A stretch of 49,782 nucleotides of DNA from Hyphomicrobiaceae bacterium (GTDB lineage Bacteria; Pseudomonadota; Alphaproteobacteria; Rhizobiales; Aestuariivirgaceae), in the NCBI GenBank assembly GCA_900298995.1, contig OMIC01000012.1, positions 1 through 49,782 on the forward strand, given 5' to 3'. A program made the translations under genes and the position numbers. This document shows positions 36,326 to 45,256 of the stretch, in pieces. The stretch's first letter is position 1. Each line of letters starts with the position of its first letter. The notes under the pieces were generated by a model that saw only the letters and a list, made by a program, of their open reading frames with translations, had not been told where the DNA came from and made no database searches.

Positions 36326-37984
36326 TCATGCTTCGAATGTGACCCGTCCATCGCAGATGGTGACTTGTGGCCTCACCTCGGAGATACTGTCTTTGGACGC
36401 TTCCTCAAGATCAGCATCGAGGATGGCGATATCGGCAAGATAGCCCTCCCTCAGCATGCCCTTGCCGTCTTCCATGAATTCCATGTAGGCGCCCGCAGCC
36501 GTGAAACCATGGAGTGTGTCCATAAGGCTCTGGGCTTGAGGCGGACAGTCGGGGCACATGGGTATGGCAGTCATCGCTGCCTGCATTCCAAGGAAGGGAT
36601 TGAGTGGCGCGACTGGCCAGTCGGAGGAGAAGGCAATGGCCGCGCCAGTCGCGCGCAGCGTCTGCCAGGCATAGGCGTGCGGGAGCTTTGCGCCGACCCG
36701 CGAGAGGATTGGCTCGGGTGGATTGCCGGGAACGCCCACGCCTGCGATTGGCTGCAGCGAGGCCACGACGCCGAGACTCCTGAGGCGAGGGATGTCAGCC
36801 GGATCGATCATTTCGATGTGCTCAATCCGGTGGCGTGAATCGCGGCGACCGTTTGCTGCTGCGGCTGCCTCGTAACCATCGAGGGTGCGCCGCACGCCAC
36901 CATCGCCGATGGCGTGTGTGGAAACCTGAAGCCCGTGGCGGTCTGCGCGGCGCACGATTTCATTGAAATCCGTCGCGCTGAACAGAGGGGCTCCCATATT
37001 GTCGGGTTGATCCGGATAGCCCTCGAGCATCAAGGCCGTGTAGGTCTCGAGCACACCATCGATGAAGATCTTAACGCGGTCACAGTGCAGCATGTCGCCG
37101 CGATAGGCCGCGCGCATGTCGGCAGCCTCTTCAACGCGCGCGATCTCGAAGGTGTTCTTGTGGTGGTATGGAATCTCGATGCGTGCGTTGAGTTCACCCC
37201 TGTCCAGCAGGGACTGAAGCAGTTCAAGTTGATACCAGTTGCCATCCATGTTGTGCATGGAGGTGATTCCAAGAGACGCCGCGTGCGCGATGCCCTTCTT
37301 GAAAAATCCCATGTCCAGTTCGCGCTGGGCGGTCGTGGCAGGTGGGACAGGGTTCTCGCCAGTGGTCATTCCCAGCCATTCGCGTCCTCCGGTGCGAGTG
37401 AGAGCCTGGACAGGCATATAGGCCGCAGGTTCGCGCAATTCGCCGGTCGCCAGGCCGCTGGCGTCGAGTACGATCTCGTTGCCGACGGGCAGAGAACGCC
37501 CACGCATGATGCCCGCCGCCTCGAGCGCACGGGTATTGGCCCACATGGTGTGGTGGTCGAAGCAGCCGACGATGAAGGGAATATCTGATACCATCCGGTC
37601 GAGGATCTGCCGGGTGATCGGCTCACCGAGCGCCTCATGCGCGATACCGGTCGCGAGCAGCACGGTGTCATGCGGATGCGCCGCACGGTAGCCTGCCACG
37701 GCGGCGGCAATGGTGTCGAGGCCGTAGAGACCATTGAGCATCAGGGTCTCGAGTTCGACGGCGCCGCCAAACAGATGAACGTGTCCCTCAATGATTCCCG
37801 GGATGACGGTCTTCATGCCGGCGTCAATCACACGGGTGTGTTTCGCCTTCAGCCCCCCAATGTCTGCATGCGTACCGACACGAATGATGCGGTTGCCCGC
37901 GATCGCCAGTGCTTCGGCTCTTGGCCGGACGGGGTCCATGGTCAGGACACGTGCGTTTGTGATCAGAATATCGGCTGTGGTCAT
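36326..37984 (-). CDS. Amidohydrolase family 3 protein (YtcJ-like)
   Basis: 552 residues. A metal-dependent hydrolase of the TIM-barrel amidohydrolase superfamily: first metal motif GHVHLFGG at about residues 68-75, later STHAIGDGGVRRTLDGYE and RHRIEHIEMIDPAD, and the closing Asp in AFSSDWPVAPLNPF. N-terminal and C-terminal strands (ILITNARVLTMDP; VTICDGRVTFEA) form the small beta domain. No signal peptide. Substrate unknown; family members cleave N-acyl or cyclic amides. Located 18 nt downstream of mlaF, perhaps read through from it. Confidence 0.88.
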   Translation of the reverse strand: MTTADILITNARVLTMDPVRPRAEALAIAGNRIIRVGTHADIGGLKAKHTRVIDAGMKTVIPGIIEGHVHLFGGAVELETLMLNGLYGLDTIAAAVAGYRAAHPHDTVLLATGIAHEALGEPITRQILDRMVSDIPFIVGCFDHHTMWANTRALEAAGIMRGRSLPVGNEIVLDASGLATGELREPAAYMPVQALTRTGGREWLGMTTGENPVPPATTAQRELDMGFFKKGIAHAASLGITSMHNMDGNWYQLELLQSLLDRGELNARIEIPYHHKNTFEIARVEEAADMRAAYRGDMLHCDRVKIFIDGVLETYTALMLEGYPDQPDNMGAPLFSATDFNEIVRRADRHGLQVSTHAIGDGGVRRTLDGYEAAAAANGRRDSRHRIEHIEMIDPADIPRLRSLGVVASLQPIAGVGVPGNPPEPILSRVGAKLPHAYAWQTLRATGAAIAFSSDWPVAPLNPFLGMQAAMTAIPMCPDCPPQAQSLMDTLHGFTAAGAYMEFMEDGKGMLREGYLADIAILDADLEEASKDSISEVRPQVTICDGRVTFEA

Positions 37985-38002
37985 GGTGGTCCTTCCGGCA
38001 GG

Positions 38003-38776
38003 TCAGGGCTTCAGCACATCCATCACGATGGGTCCGTCCGCGCGACCGTGGATGAACTGATCCACGAAGGCGTTGCCACTGCTGTCGATGGTATTGGCAG
38101 GGCCCTGCCAGATGATCTGGCCCTTGTGGATCATCGCGACATCATCCGCGATCTTGCGTGCCGAAGCCATGTCATGGGTGATCGAAATGGTTGTGGCGCC
38201 GAGCCGCTTCACGCAATCGACGATCAGATTGTTGATGACGTCTGCCATGATCGGGTCGAGCCCCGTAGTCGGTTCGTCAAAGAAGATGATTTCGGGATCG
38301 GCGGCAATTGCCCGTGCAAGCCCCACGCGCTTCTGCATGCCGCCAGACAACTCCGCAGGAAACAGCGCGCCCACCTCCGGTCCGAGTCCCACCTGCCGCA
38401 GCTTTTCGATGGCGATGTCGCGGGCTTTTGGTCTTGCCATGTGTCGGCCCTGGATCAAGCCGAAGGCGACATTCTCCCAGACGCTGAGCGAGTCAAAGAG
38501 CGCAGCCCCCTGAAACAGCATACCGAAGCGGGCGAGATAGGCATCCCGCGCCTTGCCTCTGAGCCCCACGACCTCGTCACCGGCCACGCGGATCGAGCCA
38601 GAATCCGGCCGCAATATACCAAGAATGCACTTCAGCATGACGGACTTGCCGGTTCCTGAACCGCCGATCACGACCAGCGAGTGCCCCTTGGGGACAGCCA
38701 GACTGACGCCGTTCAGCACGTGCTTCGCGCCGAAGCTCTTGTGCACGCCGTCGAGTACGATGTGACCCTCTGTCAT
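38003..38776 (-). CDS. mlaF: Phospholipid-transport ABC ATPase MlaF
   Basis: 257 residues. ATPase of the MlaFEDB-type complex that moves phospholipids between inner and outer membrane. Walker A IGGSGTGKSVMLKCIL, signature LSGGMQKRVGLARAI, Walker B IIFFDEPTTGLDP and the H-loop ISITHDMASARKIAD. LSGGMQKR is typical of the Mla/Ttg2A branch. Lies 4 nt after mlaE. The MCE-domain partner MlaD is not next to it. Confidence 0.92.
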   Translation of the reverse strand: MTEGHIVLDGVHKSFGAKHVLNGVSLAVPKGHSLVVIGGSGTGKSVMLKCILGILRPDSGSIRVAGDEVVGLRGKARDAYLARFGMLFQGAALFDSLSVWENVAFGLIQGRHMARPKARDIAIEKLRQVGLGPEVGALFPAELSGGMQKRVGLARAIAADPEIIFFDEPTTGLDPIMADVINNLIVDCVKRLGATTISITHDMASARKIADDVAMIHKGQIIWQGPANTIDSSGNAFVDQFIHGRADGPIVMDVLKP

Positions 38777-38780
38777 GGTC

Positions 38781-39554
38781 TCAGTCCGCGAACAGCAGTG
38801 AGGTGAGCGCGAAATTTGCAGCGAGGATCAGGATCGCCGATGACACGACGGCGTTCGTTGTGGCGCGACCGACGCCCTGAGCGCCTCCTCGCGAGTTAAA
38901 CCCATGGTAACAGCCCATGACCGCGATGATGAAGCCGAACACCGCCGCCTTGATGAGGCCCGATGTCACGTCGTCGATTTCGAGGAAATCTGCAGTGTTA
39001 CGGATATAGGCATAGCCATTGAAACCGAGCGAGCGGGTGCCGACGATGTAGCCGCCCATGATACCGATCGTGTCTGCAATGCCGACCAGCAGCGGCAGGG
39101 TCACGACGGCCGCGATGATCCGCGGTCCTACCAGATACTTGAACGGATTGGTGGCCAGCGTCACCAATGCGTCGATCTGTTCGGTCACGCGCATGGTGCC
39201 CAGTTCGGCGGCGATCGAGGCGCCGACCCGGCCAGCCACCATGAGCCCGGCCAGTACCGGTCCAAGTTCACGGGTGATGCCAAGGGCCACGATGGACGCA
39301 ACAAGGCTCTCGGCATTGAAGCGCGACGAGCCCAGATAGATCTGGAGTGCGAGTGCGCCGCCGGTGAAAAAGGCGGTGAGACCCACGACCGGGAGGGAAA
39401 AGTATCCGATCCGCATCATCTGGATGAGGATCTGGCGCAGGAAGATCTTGGGCGTCAGGCCCTGTACCAGCGCGTCCTTGAGAAACAGCGTCACACGTCC
39501 GACCTCTTCGAGGAGGCTCAGGGAGGCGCGGCCGATGTGGGCGAGAATGTTCAA
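38781..39554 (-). CDS. mlaE: Phospholipid-transport ABC permease MlaE
   Basis: 257 residues of the MlaE/YrbE permease family. About five to six helices, with the conserved segments EELGP-like LGITRELGPVLAGLMVAGRV and GSMRVTEQIDAL-like LGTMRVTEQIDALVTLATNP. An N-terminal amphipathic helix (LEEVGRVTLFLKDAL) is typical. Starts inside the alr 3' end by 4 nt, so it is co-translated with alr. Confidence 0.93.
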   Translation of the reverse strand: MNILAHIGRASLSLLEEVGRVTLFLKDALVQGLTPKIFLRQILIQMMRIGYFSLPVVGLTAFFTGGALALQIYLGSSRFNAESLVASIVALGITRELGPVLAGLMVAGRVGASIAAELGTMRVTEQIDALVTLATNPFKYLVGPRIIAAVVTLPLLVGIADTIGIMGGYIVGTRSLGFNGYAYIRNTADFLEIDDVTSGLIKAAVFGFIIAVMGCYHGFNSRGGAQGVGRATTNAVVSSAILILAANFALTSLLFAD

Positions 39555-40690
39555 ACGCTGACGTCCGATTCGAGGCCTCGGTAGAGCCTTGCATAGCGGC
39601 TGCCGAGTCGGGTGAGCAACTCATAGGATATTGTACCGGCCCAGCCGGCCGCCTCATCAATGCCGATATGGCGGCCCAGGATCTCGGCGCGTGTGCCGCG
39701 CGTGACGCTCTCCTGGGGCAGGTTGGTCACGTCAATTGCCATCATGTCCATCGAGATGCGGCCGATGACCGGGCAGCGCTGTCCGGCGATGAAGACGTGA
39801 GCTGGTCCATCGGACTGGCGCGAGGAGAGGGCTCGTGGCACGCCATCCTTGTAGCCCGCGCCCAGCACCGCGACTCGGCTGGTGCGCGTGGCCGTCCATG
39901 TGGCGCTGTAACCGACGGTCTCGCCCGGTCTGACGTCCCGGATCTGCAGCACGGCGCCCTCGAGCACAGCCACCGCCTGCATGGGATTGGGAGCGGCCGG
40001 TGTTGGATTGCCGCCGTAGAGCGCAATTCCGGGCCTGACCAGATCTTGGGTGAAGCCGGACCCCAGGAATACGCCGCTTGAGTTGGCAAGGCTCGCCGGG
40101 ACGCCAGGCAGCCTGGCACGAATTGCTGCAAAGGCGTCGCGCTGACAGGCATTCATCGGGTGCGCCGGTTCATCGGCGCAGGCGAGGTGGCTCATCAGCA
40201 GGCTGATCTCGAGCCCATCCATGGTCTGGCGGTCGGAAAGCAGCGCCTCGAATTCAGGCTGGGAAAAGCCGAGCCGGTTGATGCCGGTGTCGACGTGCAG
40301 CGCGCAGGCCAGCCTGCGTCCATAAACCCTGCCAAAGGCAGCCCATTCACGGGCTTCCTCCAGGCTGATGAGTGCCGGGCAGAGTTTCAGCTTGGCATAG
40401 AATTCGGCCTGTCCCGGGAACAATCCGTCCAGGACATAGATGGTGGCGGTGGGCAGGATGGCGCGAAGTTCTTCACCTTCCTTTGGGCGGGCCACGAAAA
40501 AGCTGCGGCAGCCGGCTTCCCACAGCGCCCGGGCCACCGGCGCAATGCCAAGCCCATAGGCATTGCCCTTGACTGCCGCCCCACATTCAGCAGGGGCGGC
40601 GTGCCTTTGAAGCGTTCGCCAGTTCTCCTGCAACGCAACCAGGTTGATGCTGAGAACGGCGCCTGCGAGGTCTTCTGGCGTATGGGTCAT
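39551..40690 (-). CDS. alr: Alanine racemase
   Basis: 379 residues. PLP enzyme that makes D-alanine for peptidoglycan. The PLP-lysine motif is AAVKGNAYGLG at about residues 37-47. The catalytic Tyr of the second subunit is in TVGYSATW, and the C-terminal beta domain has GAGYKDGVPRAL and GRISMDMMAIDVT. Located between dnaB and mlaE. Normal length. Confidence 0.95.
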   Translation of the reverse strand: MTHTPEDLAGAVLSINLVALQENWRTLQRHAAPAECGAAVKGNAYGLGIAPVARALWEAGCRSFFVARPKEGEELRAILPTATIYVLDGLFPGQAEFYAKLKLCPALISLEEAREWAAFGRVYGRRLACALHVDTGINRLGFSQPEFEALLSDRQTMDGLEISLLMSHLACADEPAHPMNACQRDAFAAIRARLPGVPASLANSSGVFLGSGFTQDLVRPGIALYGGNPTPAAPNPMQAVAVLEGAVLQIRDVRPGETVGYSATWTATRTSRVAVLGAGYKDGVPRALSSRQSDGPAHVFIAGQRCPVIGRISMDMMAIDVTNLPQESVTRGTRAEILGRHIGIDEAAGWAGTISYELLTRLGSRYARLYRGLESDVSV

Positions 40691-40762
40691 GGCAATGCTT
40701 TCGGGCTCTTGCCTTACGCAACGAAAGTCGCCTGATCAAGGGTGCGGCACTTCGGCGGCAGC

Positions 40763-42262
40763 CTAGTCGAGCCTCTCGGGCAGGTAGTCGGTGCGCACGA
40801 GGTTCTGGAACTTTGTGAGGCTGGCCTCGAATTGCAGTTCCACGATGCCGGTGGGGCCGTGACGCTGCTTGCCGATGATGACTTCGGCCACCCCGTTCAC
40901 CCGGTTCATCTGCTCCTGCCAGTCGAAATGCTCCTGGGTGTTGGGACGGGGTTCCTTGCGCGCCAGATAGTATTCTTCGCGATAGACGAACAGAACCACG
41001 TCGGCGTCCTGCTCGATCGAACCCGACTCGCGCAGGTCGGAAAGCTGGGGACGCTTGTCGTCACGGCTCTCGACCTGACGCGAAAGCTGTGAGAGCGCCA
41101 GGATCGGCACGCCCAGTTCCTTGGCGAGCGCCTTGAGGCCGACGGTGATCTCTGAGACCTCCTGCACGCGGCCCTCAGCCGCCCTGCGCGTTGAGCCGGC
41201 CAGAAGCTGAAGATAGTCGACGACCACGAGGTTCAACCCGCGCTGGCGTTTGAGACGACGTGCGCGTGCTGCAACCTGTGCTATGGTCAGTCCGCCTGTT
41301 GCGTCGATATAGAGCGGGAGTGACTGCATCTCGCGCGTCACCTCGACGATCCGCGCGAATTCCTCTTCGGTGATCTTGCCGCGCCGGATCTTCTCCGACG
41401 GGATCATCGCCTGTTCGGAGATGATGCGGGTGGCCAGCTGCTCCGCTGACATTTCGAGAGAGAAGAACGCCACGATCCCGCCATTCATCACCTTGACAGA
41501 TCCGTCTGCCTGATGCTCTGCGGCGTAGGATTTCGAAATGTTGTAGGCGATGTTGGTGGCAAGTGCGGTCTTGCCCATGGCAGGGCGTCCGGCGAGAATG
41601 ATGAGGTCGGAAGGCTGCAAGCCGCCCATCTTCTCGTCGAGGTCCTTCAGCCCGGACGAAATGCCCGAGAGGCCGCCGTCGCGCTGATAGGCGCTGGCTG
41701 CCATGTCCACCGCGTCGGTGAGGGCGCGCACGAAAGGTTGGAAGCCCTGTCCGTATCTGCCAGTCTCCGCCATGGCATAGAGCGTCTGCTCGGCGCGTTC
41801 GATGAGGTCCTTGGCGCTGTCTTCGATGTCGGGCTCGAAGGCCTCGTTCACGAGGTCGGTGCCCACCCCGATGAGTTTGCGCCGCTGTGCCAGCTCATAA
41901 ATGGTGCGTCCATATTCCTCGGCGTTGATGATGGTGGTGGCATTGGCGGCAAGCCGTGCGAGATAGGCGGTGCCACCAATTTCCTTGAGCGTGGCATCAT
42001 TTTCAAAATGGCTCTTCAGCGTCACCGGACTTGCGAGCTTGCCGATGCGGATCAGGGTGGAGGCGGCTTCGAAGATGCGTGCGTGCAGCGGCTCGAAGAA
42101 ATGCTCGGGCTGCAGGAACCCGGATACCCTGTCGCAGGCTTCGTTGTTCACCAGTATGGCGCCCAGCAGTGCCTGTTCCGCCTCTAGGTTGCTGGGCGGG
42201 CTACGGTACGACTCGTCGGCAGGTGCAGGCTCGACGGTGCGGAAAAGTGGGGCAGTTGTCAT
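40763..42262 (-). CDS. dnaB: Replicative DNA helicase DnaB
   Basis: 499 residues. Hexameric 5'-3' helicase of the replication fork. N-terminal domain with PPSNLEAEQALLGAIL, linker, RecA-like core with Walker A LAGRPAMGKTALATN, Walker B VVDYLQLLAG and the arginine-finger region ADVVLFVYREEYY. No intein or frameshift. 72 nt upstream of alr, 85 nt downstream of cfa. Confidence 0.97.
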   Translation of the reverse strand: MTTAPLFRTVEPAPADESYRSPPSNLEAEQALLGAILVNNEACDRVSGFLQPEHFFEPLHARIFEAASTLIRIGKLASPVTLKSHFENDATLKEIGGTAYLARLAANATTIINAEEYGRTIYELAQRRKLIGVGTDLVNEAFEPDIEDSAKDLIERAEQTLYAMAETGRYGQGFQPFVRALTDAVDMAASAYQRDGGLSGISSGLKDLDEKMGGLQPSDLIILAGRPAMGKTALATNIAYNISKSYAAEHQADGSVKVMNGGIVAFFSLEMSAEQLATRIISEQAMIPSEKIRRGKITEEEFARIVEVTREMQSLPLYIDATGGLTIAQVAARARRLKRQRGLNLVVVDYLQLLAGSTRRAAEGRVQEVSEITVGLKALAKELGVPILALSQLSRQVESRDDKRPQLSDLRESGSIEQDADVVLFVYREEYYLARKEPRPNTQEHFDWQEQMNRVNGVAEVIIGKQRHGPTGIVELQFEASLTKFQNLVRTDYLPERLD

Positions 42263-42347
42263 CGACTCACCGATAACAGATGACGGGCGGCAAGGTTGGC
42301 TTTATGCGCCTTTTGCCCGCTATCCACAACGGTCCGGCGTGAGCAAC

Positions 42348-43607
42348 CTATTCGGCTGGCACGGTCTTGAGACGCGGCGTCCGGGAGTCAATGGCGCGCA
42401 GACTGTCTTCCTCCGCGATCATGTAATTCCGCGTAAACGGCAGCACATGCTGGTTTTTCACGAACTGGATCTGGAAGTTGTTCATGCCGCCATAACGGAA
42501 GGCGCATTCCGAGGCTGCGAGGTAGAATTCCCACATGCGGCAGAAACGCTCGTCATAGAGTTCCCTGGCGCGGTCGCGGTGGTCGGCGAAGCGGAGATAC
42601 CACTCGCGGAGGGTCTTGGCATAGTGCAGCCGCAGGATCTCGACGTCGGTGACATAAAGGCGGGCCTTTTCGATGTGCGGCAACACCTCGGAGAGCGCAG
42701 GAATGTAACCGCCGGGAAAAATGTATTTCTTGATCCATGCCGATGTGGCGTTGGGTCCGTCGGACCTGTTGATGGAGTGGAGCACCGCCACGCCATCGTC
42801 TTTCATCAGGCCGTTCACCTTGGTGAAGAATTCCTTGAAGTGTCCGACTCCCACATGCTCGAACATGCCGACCGAGACAATTCGGTCGAACTTCGTCTCG
42901 AGGTGACGGTAGTCCTTCAGCAGGAACTGCACGCGATCCGCGACGCCACGCTGTTGGGCGCGCTCATTGGACAGCTTGTGCTGCTCCTCGGAGAGAGTGA
43001 CGCCCGTCACCTCCGCGCCGCAGATTTCCGCCAGGTAGAGGCCAAGGCCGCCCCAGCCCGATCCGATGTCGAGCACTTTCATGCCGGGCTTGATGTCGAG
43101 TTTGGCGGCAAGGTGGCGCTTCTTGGCAAGCTGCGCGTCTTCGAGAGAGCCGTCGTCGGTTTCGAAATAGGCGCAGGAATACTGGCGGTCGCGGTCGAGG
43201 AACAGGTCGTAGAGCTTGCCGGAGAGGTCGTAGTGGTGAGCCACGTTGCTCTTGGCCTTGCCGACAGGATTGTACTGATCCACCCGCTTCAGCGCGATGC
43301 GCACTGCGTTGGCAGCCTTCGCGATCTTCGGCATGCGGTCGGCCTGGGCATTGTCCATGAGCAGCGCCAGCGCGTCATAGATCGTGGTGCCGCCCGAGAC
43401 GTCGATCGACCCGTCCATGTAGCATTCGCCGAAATAGAGGTCGGCGTCGGCCGCGATCTTGGCAGCCGCGACCGGGGTTGAGATATGAAGGTTGACCGGC
43501 GTTCCCGTGCCGTCGCCATAGCTGCGTGTCACACCGTCCGGTCCGGTCACGCGCAGCGTGCCCCTCGCCATCACCGTCTTAAGCGCCCGGTCAAGAAATC
43601 CGTACAT
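42348..43607 (-). CDS. cfa: Cyclopropane-fatty-acyl-phospholipid synthase family methyltransferase
   Basis: 419 residues. Adds a methylene from SAM to unsaturated fatty-acyl chains. The SAM site is VLDIGSGWGGLGLYLAE, followed by VTGVTLSEEQ. The N-terminal lipid-binding domain and the C-terminal DRxYSCAYF-like motif (DRDRQYSCAYFETDD) and LHSINRSDGPN match the family. Peripheral to the membrane. It sits between rplI and dnaB on the same strand, but a strong terminator separates it from rplI. Confidence 0.92.
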   Translation of the reverse strand: MYGFLDRALKTVMARGTLRVTGPDGVTRSYGDGTGTPVNLHISTPVAAAKIAADADLYFGECYMDGSIDVSGGTTIYDALALLMDNAQADRMPKIAKAANAVRIALKRVDQYNPVGKAKSNVAHHYDLSGKLYDLFLDRDRQYSCAYFETDDGSLEDAQLAKKRHLAAKLDIKPGMKVLDIGSGWGGLGLYLAEICGAEVTGVTLSEEQHKLSNERAQQRGVADRVQFLLKDYRHLETKFDRIVSVGMFEHVGVGHFKEFFTKVNGLMKDDGVAVLHSINRSDGPNATSAWIKKYIFPGGYIPALSEVLPHIEKARLYVTDVEILRLHYAKTLREWYLRFADHRDRARELYDERFCRMWEFYLAASECAFRYGGMNNFQIQFVKNQHVLPFTRNYMIAEEDSLRAIDSRTPRLKTVPAE

Positions 43608-43734
43608 CGTCCACTCCCCTCCGCAACAGTCGCAAGGCGACGCGCGTTCCCCTTGGGTTCACCAACCTTAACGAAAGTTTAATGTGAGCGGATTGGCCTG
43701 TGCAAGTGGAGAAAAAGCCAAGGTTAATGGCCTC

Positions 43735-43766
43735 AAAAAAGAAAGGGCCGCCCGCGAGGGCGGCCC
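43735..43766 (-). terminator. Intrinsic terminator of the rpsF-rpsR-rplI operon
   Basis: On the minus strand GGGCCGCCC-TCGC-GGGCGGCCC (43745-43766) forms a perfect 9-bp stem with a 4-nt loop. It is followed by TTTCTTTTTT. It lies 21 nt after the rplI stop. A textbook rho-independent terminator. Confidence 0.9.
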
Positions 43767-43787
43767 TGGACTTGGTGACGTCCTGCG

Positions 43788-44363
43788 TCAGCCGTTGGCT
43801 TCTGCCGCAGCCTCGGCCTGCGCTTCCTCGAACAGGGCTTCCGCAGCAGCCCGGATCTCGGCGCGGTCAGACACCGGGCCGGTCAGAACCTCGCCACGGG
43901 CCTGGGCCTGCGCCTCCTCCGGCGAGCGGGCGACGTTCAGGGTCACCGTTACCTCAACCTCCGGGTGAGGAGTGACGACCACCTGATAGACACCGATGGT
44001 CTTGATCGGAGCGGCCATCTGGATGTGGCCGCGGTCGACCTTGACGCCCTGGGCGGCTGCCGCTTCCGCGATGTCGCGGGGCGAGACCGACCCGTAGAGC
44101 TGGCCCGATTCACCGGCCTGCCGGATCAGGGTGAAGCTCTTGCCTTCGAGGGACTTGGCTTCCTGACCGGCGGCTGCACGGCGCTCGGCGTTGCGCGCCT
44201 CAAGGGCGGCACGCTCGCGCTCGAACTTGGCCTTGTTCGCATCGGTGGCGCGGAGCGCCTTGCCCTGGCGGAGGAGGAAGTTGCGGGCATAGCCGTCCTT
44301 GACCTTCACCACCTCGCCCATGTGGCCGAGCTTGGAGACGCGTTCCAGAAGAATGACTTCCAT
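43788..44363 (-). CDS. rplI: 50S ribosomal protein L9
   Basis: 191 residues. The N-terminal RNA-binding domain begins [19 protein letters not shown] with [18 protein letters not shown] long helix with [15 protein letters not shown] leads to the C-terminal domain. The tail is about 40 residues longer than the 149-residue E. coli protein and is Ala/Glu-rich, an extension common in alphaproteobacteria. Last gene of the operon. Confidence 0.97.
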   Translation of the reverse strand: MEVILLERVSKLGHMGEVVKVKDGYARNFLLRQGKALRATDANKAKFERERAALEARNAERRAAAGQEAKSLEGKSFTLIRQAGESGQLYGSVSPRDIAEAAAAQGVKVDRGHIQMAAPIKTIGVYQVVVTPHPEVEVTVTLNVARSPEEAQAQARGEVLTGPVSDRAEIRAAAEALFEEAQAEAAAEANG

Positions 44364-44375
44364 GTTCCGTCCTCC

Positions 44376-44615
44376 TTACTTCAGCACATAGGGCAGCAGG
44401 CCGAGGAAGCGGGCGCGCTTGATGGCCTGGGCCAGTTCCCGCTGCTTCTTGGCACACACTGCTGTGATGCGGCTCGGCACGATCTTGCCGCGCTCGGAAA
44501 TGTAGCGCTGCAGGAGACGCACGTCCTTGTAGTCGATCTTCGGCGCGTTATCGCCGGTGAACGGGCAGCTCTTCTTGCGGCGGAAGAAGGGGCGGCGGGC
44601 TTGCGGAGCGGACAT
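44376..44615 (-). CDS. rpsR: 30S ribosomal protein S18
   Basis: 79 residues. Contains the conserved [20 protein letters not shown] and [20 protein letters not shown]. Its start overlaps the rpsF stop by 1 nt (ATGA). Partner of S6 in the ribosome platform. Followed by rplI after 12 nt. Confidence 0.97.
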   Translation of the reverse strand: MSAPQARRPFFRRKKSCPFTGDNAPKIDYKDVRLLQRYISERGKIVPSRITAVCAKKQRELAQAIKRARFLGLLPYVLK

Positions 44616-44989
44616 CAGTTGCTCTCCTCATTGCCTTCGCCGCGGTCGTCGCGGCGGTCACGGTCTTCGCGGCGGCGCATCTGGGCCGACGGGCCATCCT
44701 CATGCGCTTCGACCTTGACGGTCATGAAGCGGATCACGTCTTCCGAGATCGACATCTGCCGCTCCATTTCCTGAACAGCTGCTGCAGGGGCGTCGATGTT
44801 GAACAGCGTGTAGTGCGCCTTGCGGTTCTTCTTGACCCGGAAGGTCAGGGACTTGAGCCCCCAGTATTCGGTCTTGGTCACCTTGCCGCCATTGCCGGCG
44901 ATCAGGGCCTTGTACTGCTCCGTCAGGGCATCGACCTGCGTGGGGGCAGCGTCCTGACGGGTCAGGAACACATGCTCGTAAAGAGCCAT
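44615..44989 (-). CDS. rpsF: 30S ribosomal protein S6
   Basis: 124 residues from the ATG at 44989. [20 protein letters not shown] and the [20 protein letters not shown] segment fit S6. The last 20 residues are Arg/Asp/Glu-rich, as in other alphaproteobacteria. A longer frame in the same register continues upstream through the antisense of the polyamine operon; that extension is chance. First gene of its operon. Confidence 0.97.
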   Translation of the reverse strand: MALYEHVFLTRQDAAPTQVDALTEQYKALIAGNGGKVTKTEYWGLKSLTFRVKKNRKAHYTLFNIDAPAAAVQEMERQMSISEDVIRFMTVKVEAHEDGPSAQMRRREDRDRRDDRGEGNEESN

Positions 44990-45038
44990 TTTGCGATATG
45001 CCTTTCTCTTCGGTTTCAAGCCTTGGGCATCCGGCGCA

Positions 45039-45067
45039 GAGCCTCTTTCGAACCATGAGAAAGGCTC
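45039..45067 (-). promoter_or_regulatory. Hairpin in the rpsF leader
   Basis: GAGCC(T)TTTCTC-ATGGTTC-GAAAGA-GGCTC on the minus strand folds into an 11-bp stem with one mismatch and one G-U pair. It lies about 50 nt before the rpsF start. Just downstream is GCGCCGGATGCCCAAGGC. The known S6:S18 autoregulatory RNA motif carries a conserved CCG in this kind of position; I cannot confirm the fold by hand. Confidence 0.4.
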
Positions 45068-45178
45068 GAAAGACCGGTCAAACGAAAGAGCGGAGACACG
45101 GGAAGACGGGGTTCCACCCCTGGCCATTTGCATGGCCCTTCCGTTCAGCCCCCAGCCGGGTGCCTTACAGCGAGTCGG

Positions 45179-45207
45179 CTTATGGCTGAAAAGCCCAACC
45201 GATGCAA
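45179..45207 (-). promoter_or_regulatory. Candidate promoter of the rpsF operon
   Basis: Minus-strand TTGCAT (45202-45207) and CATAAG (45179-45184) are 17 nt apart. This predicts a 5' leader of about 180 nt before rpsF. Confidence 0.5.
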
Positions 45208-45256
45208 GTCCGGCAAGGGGTGGCCTCCGGGCCAATTGACAAGCCATGCTGCCTGA

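Noticed and set aside
40763-42262. Possible intein in dnaB
   Set aside because: The length is normal and the Walker A region is uninterrupted.
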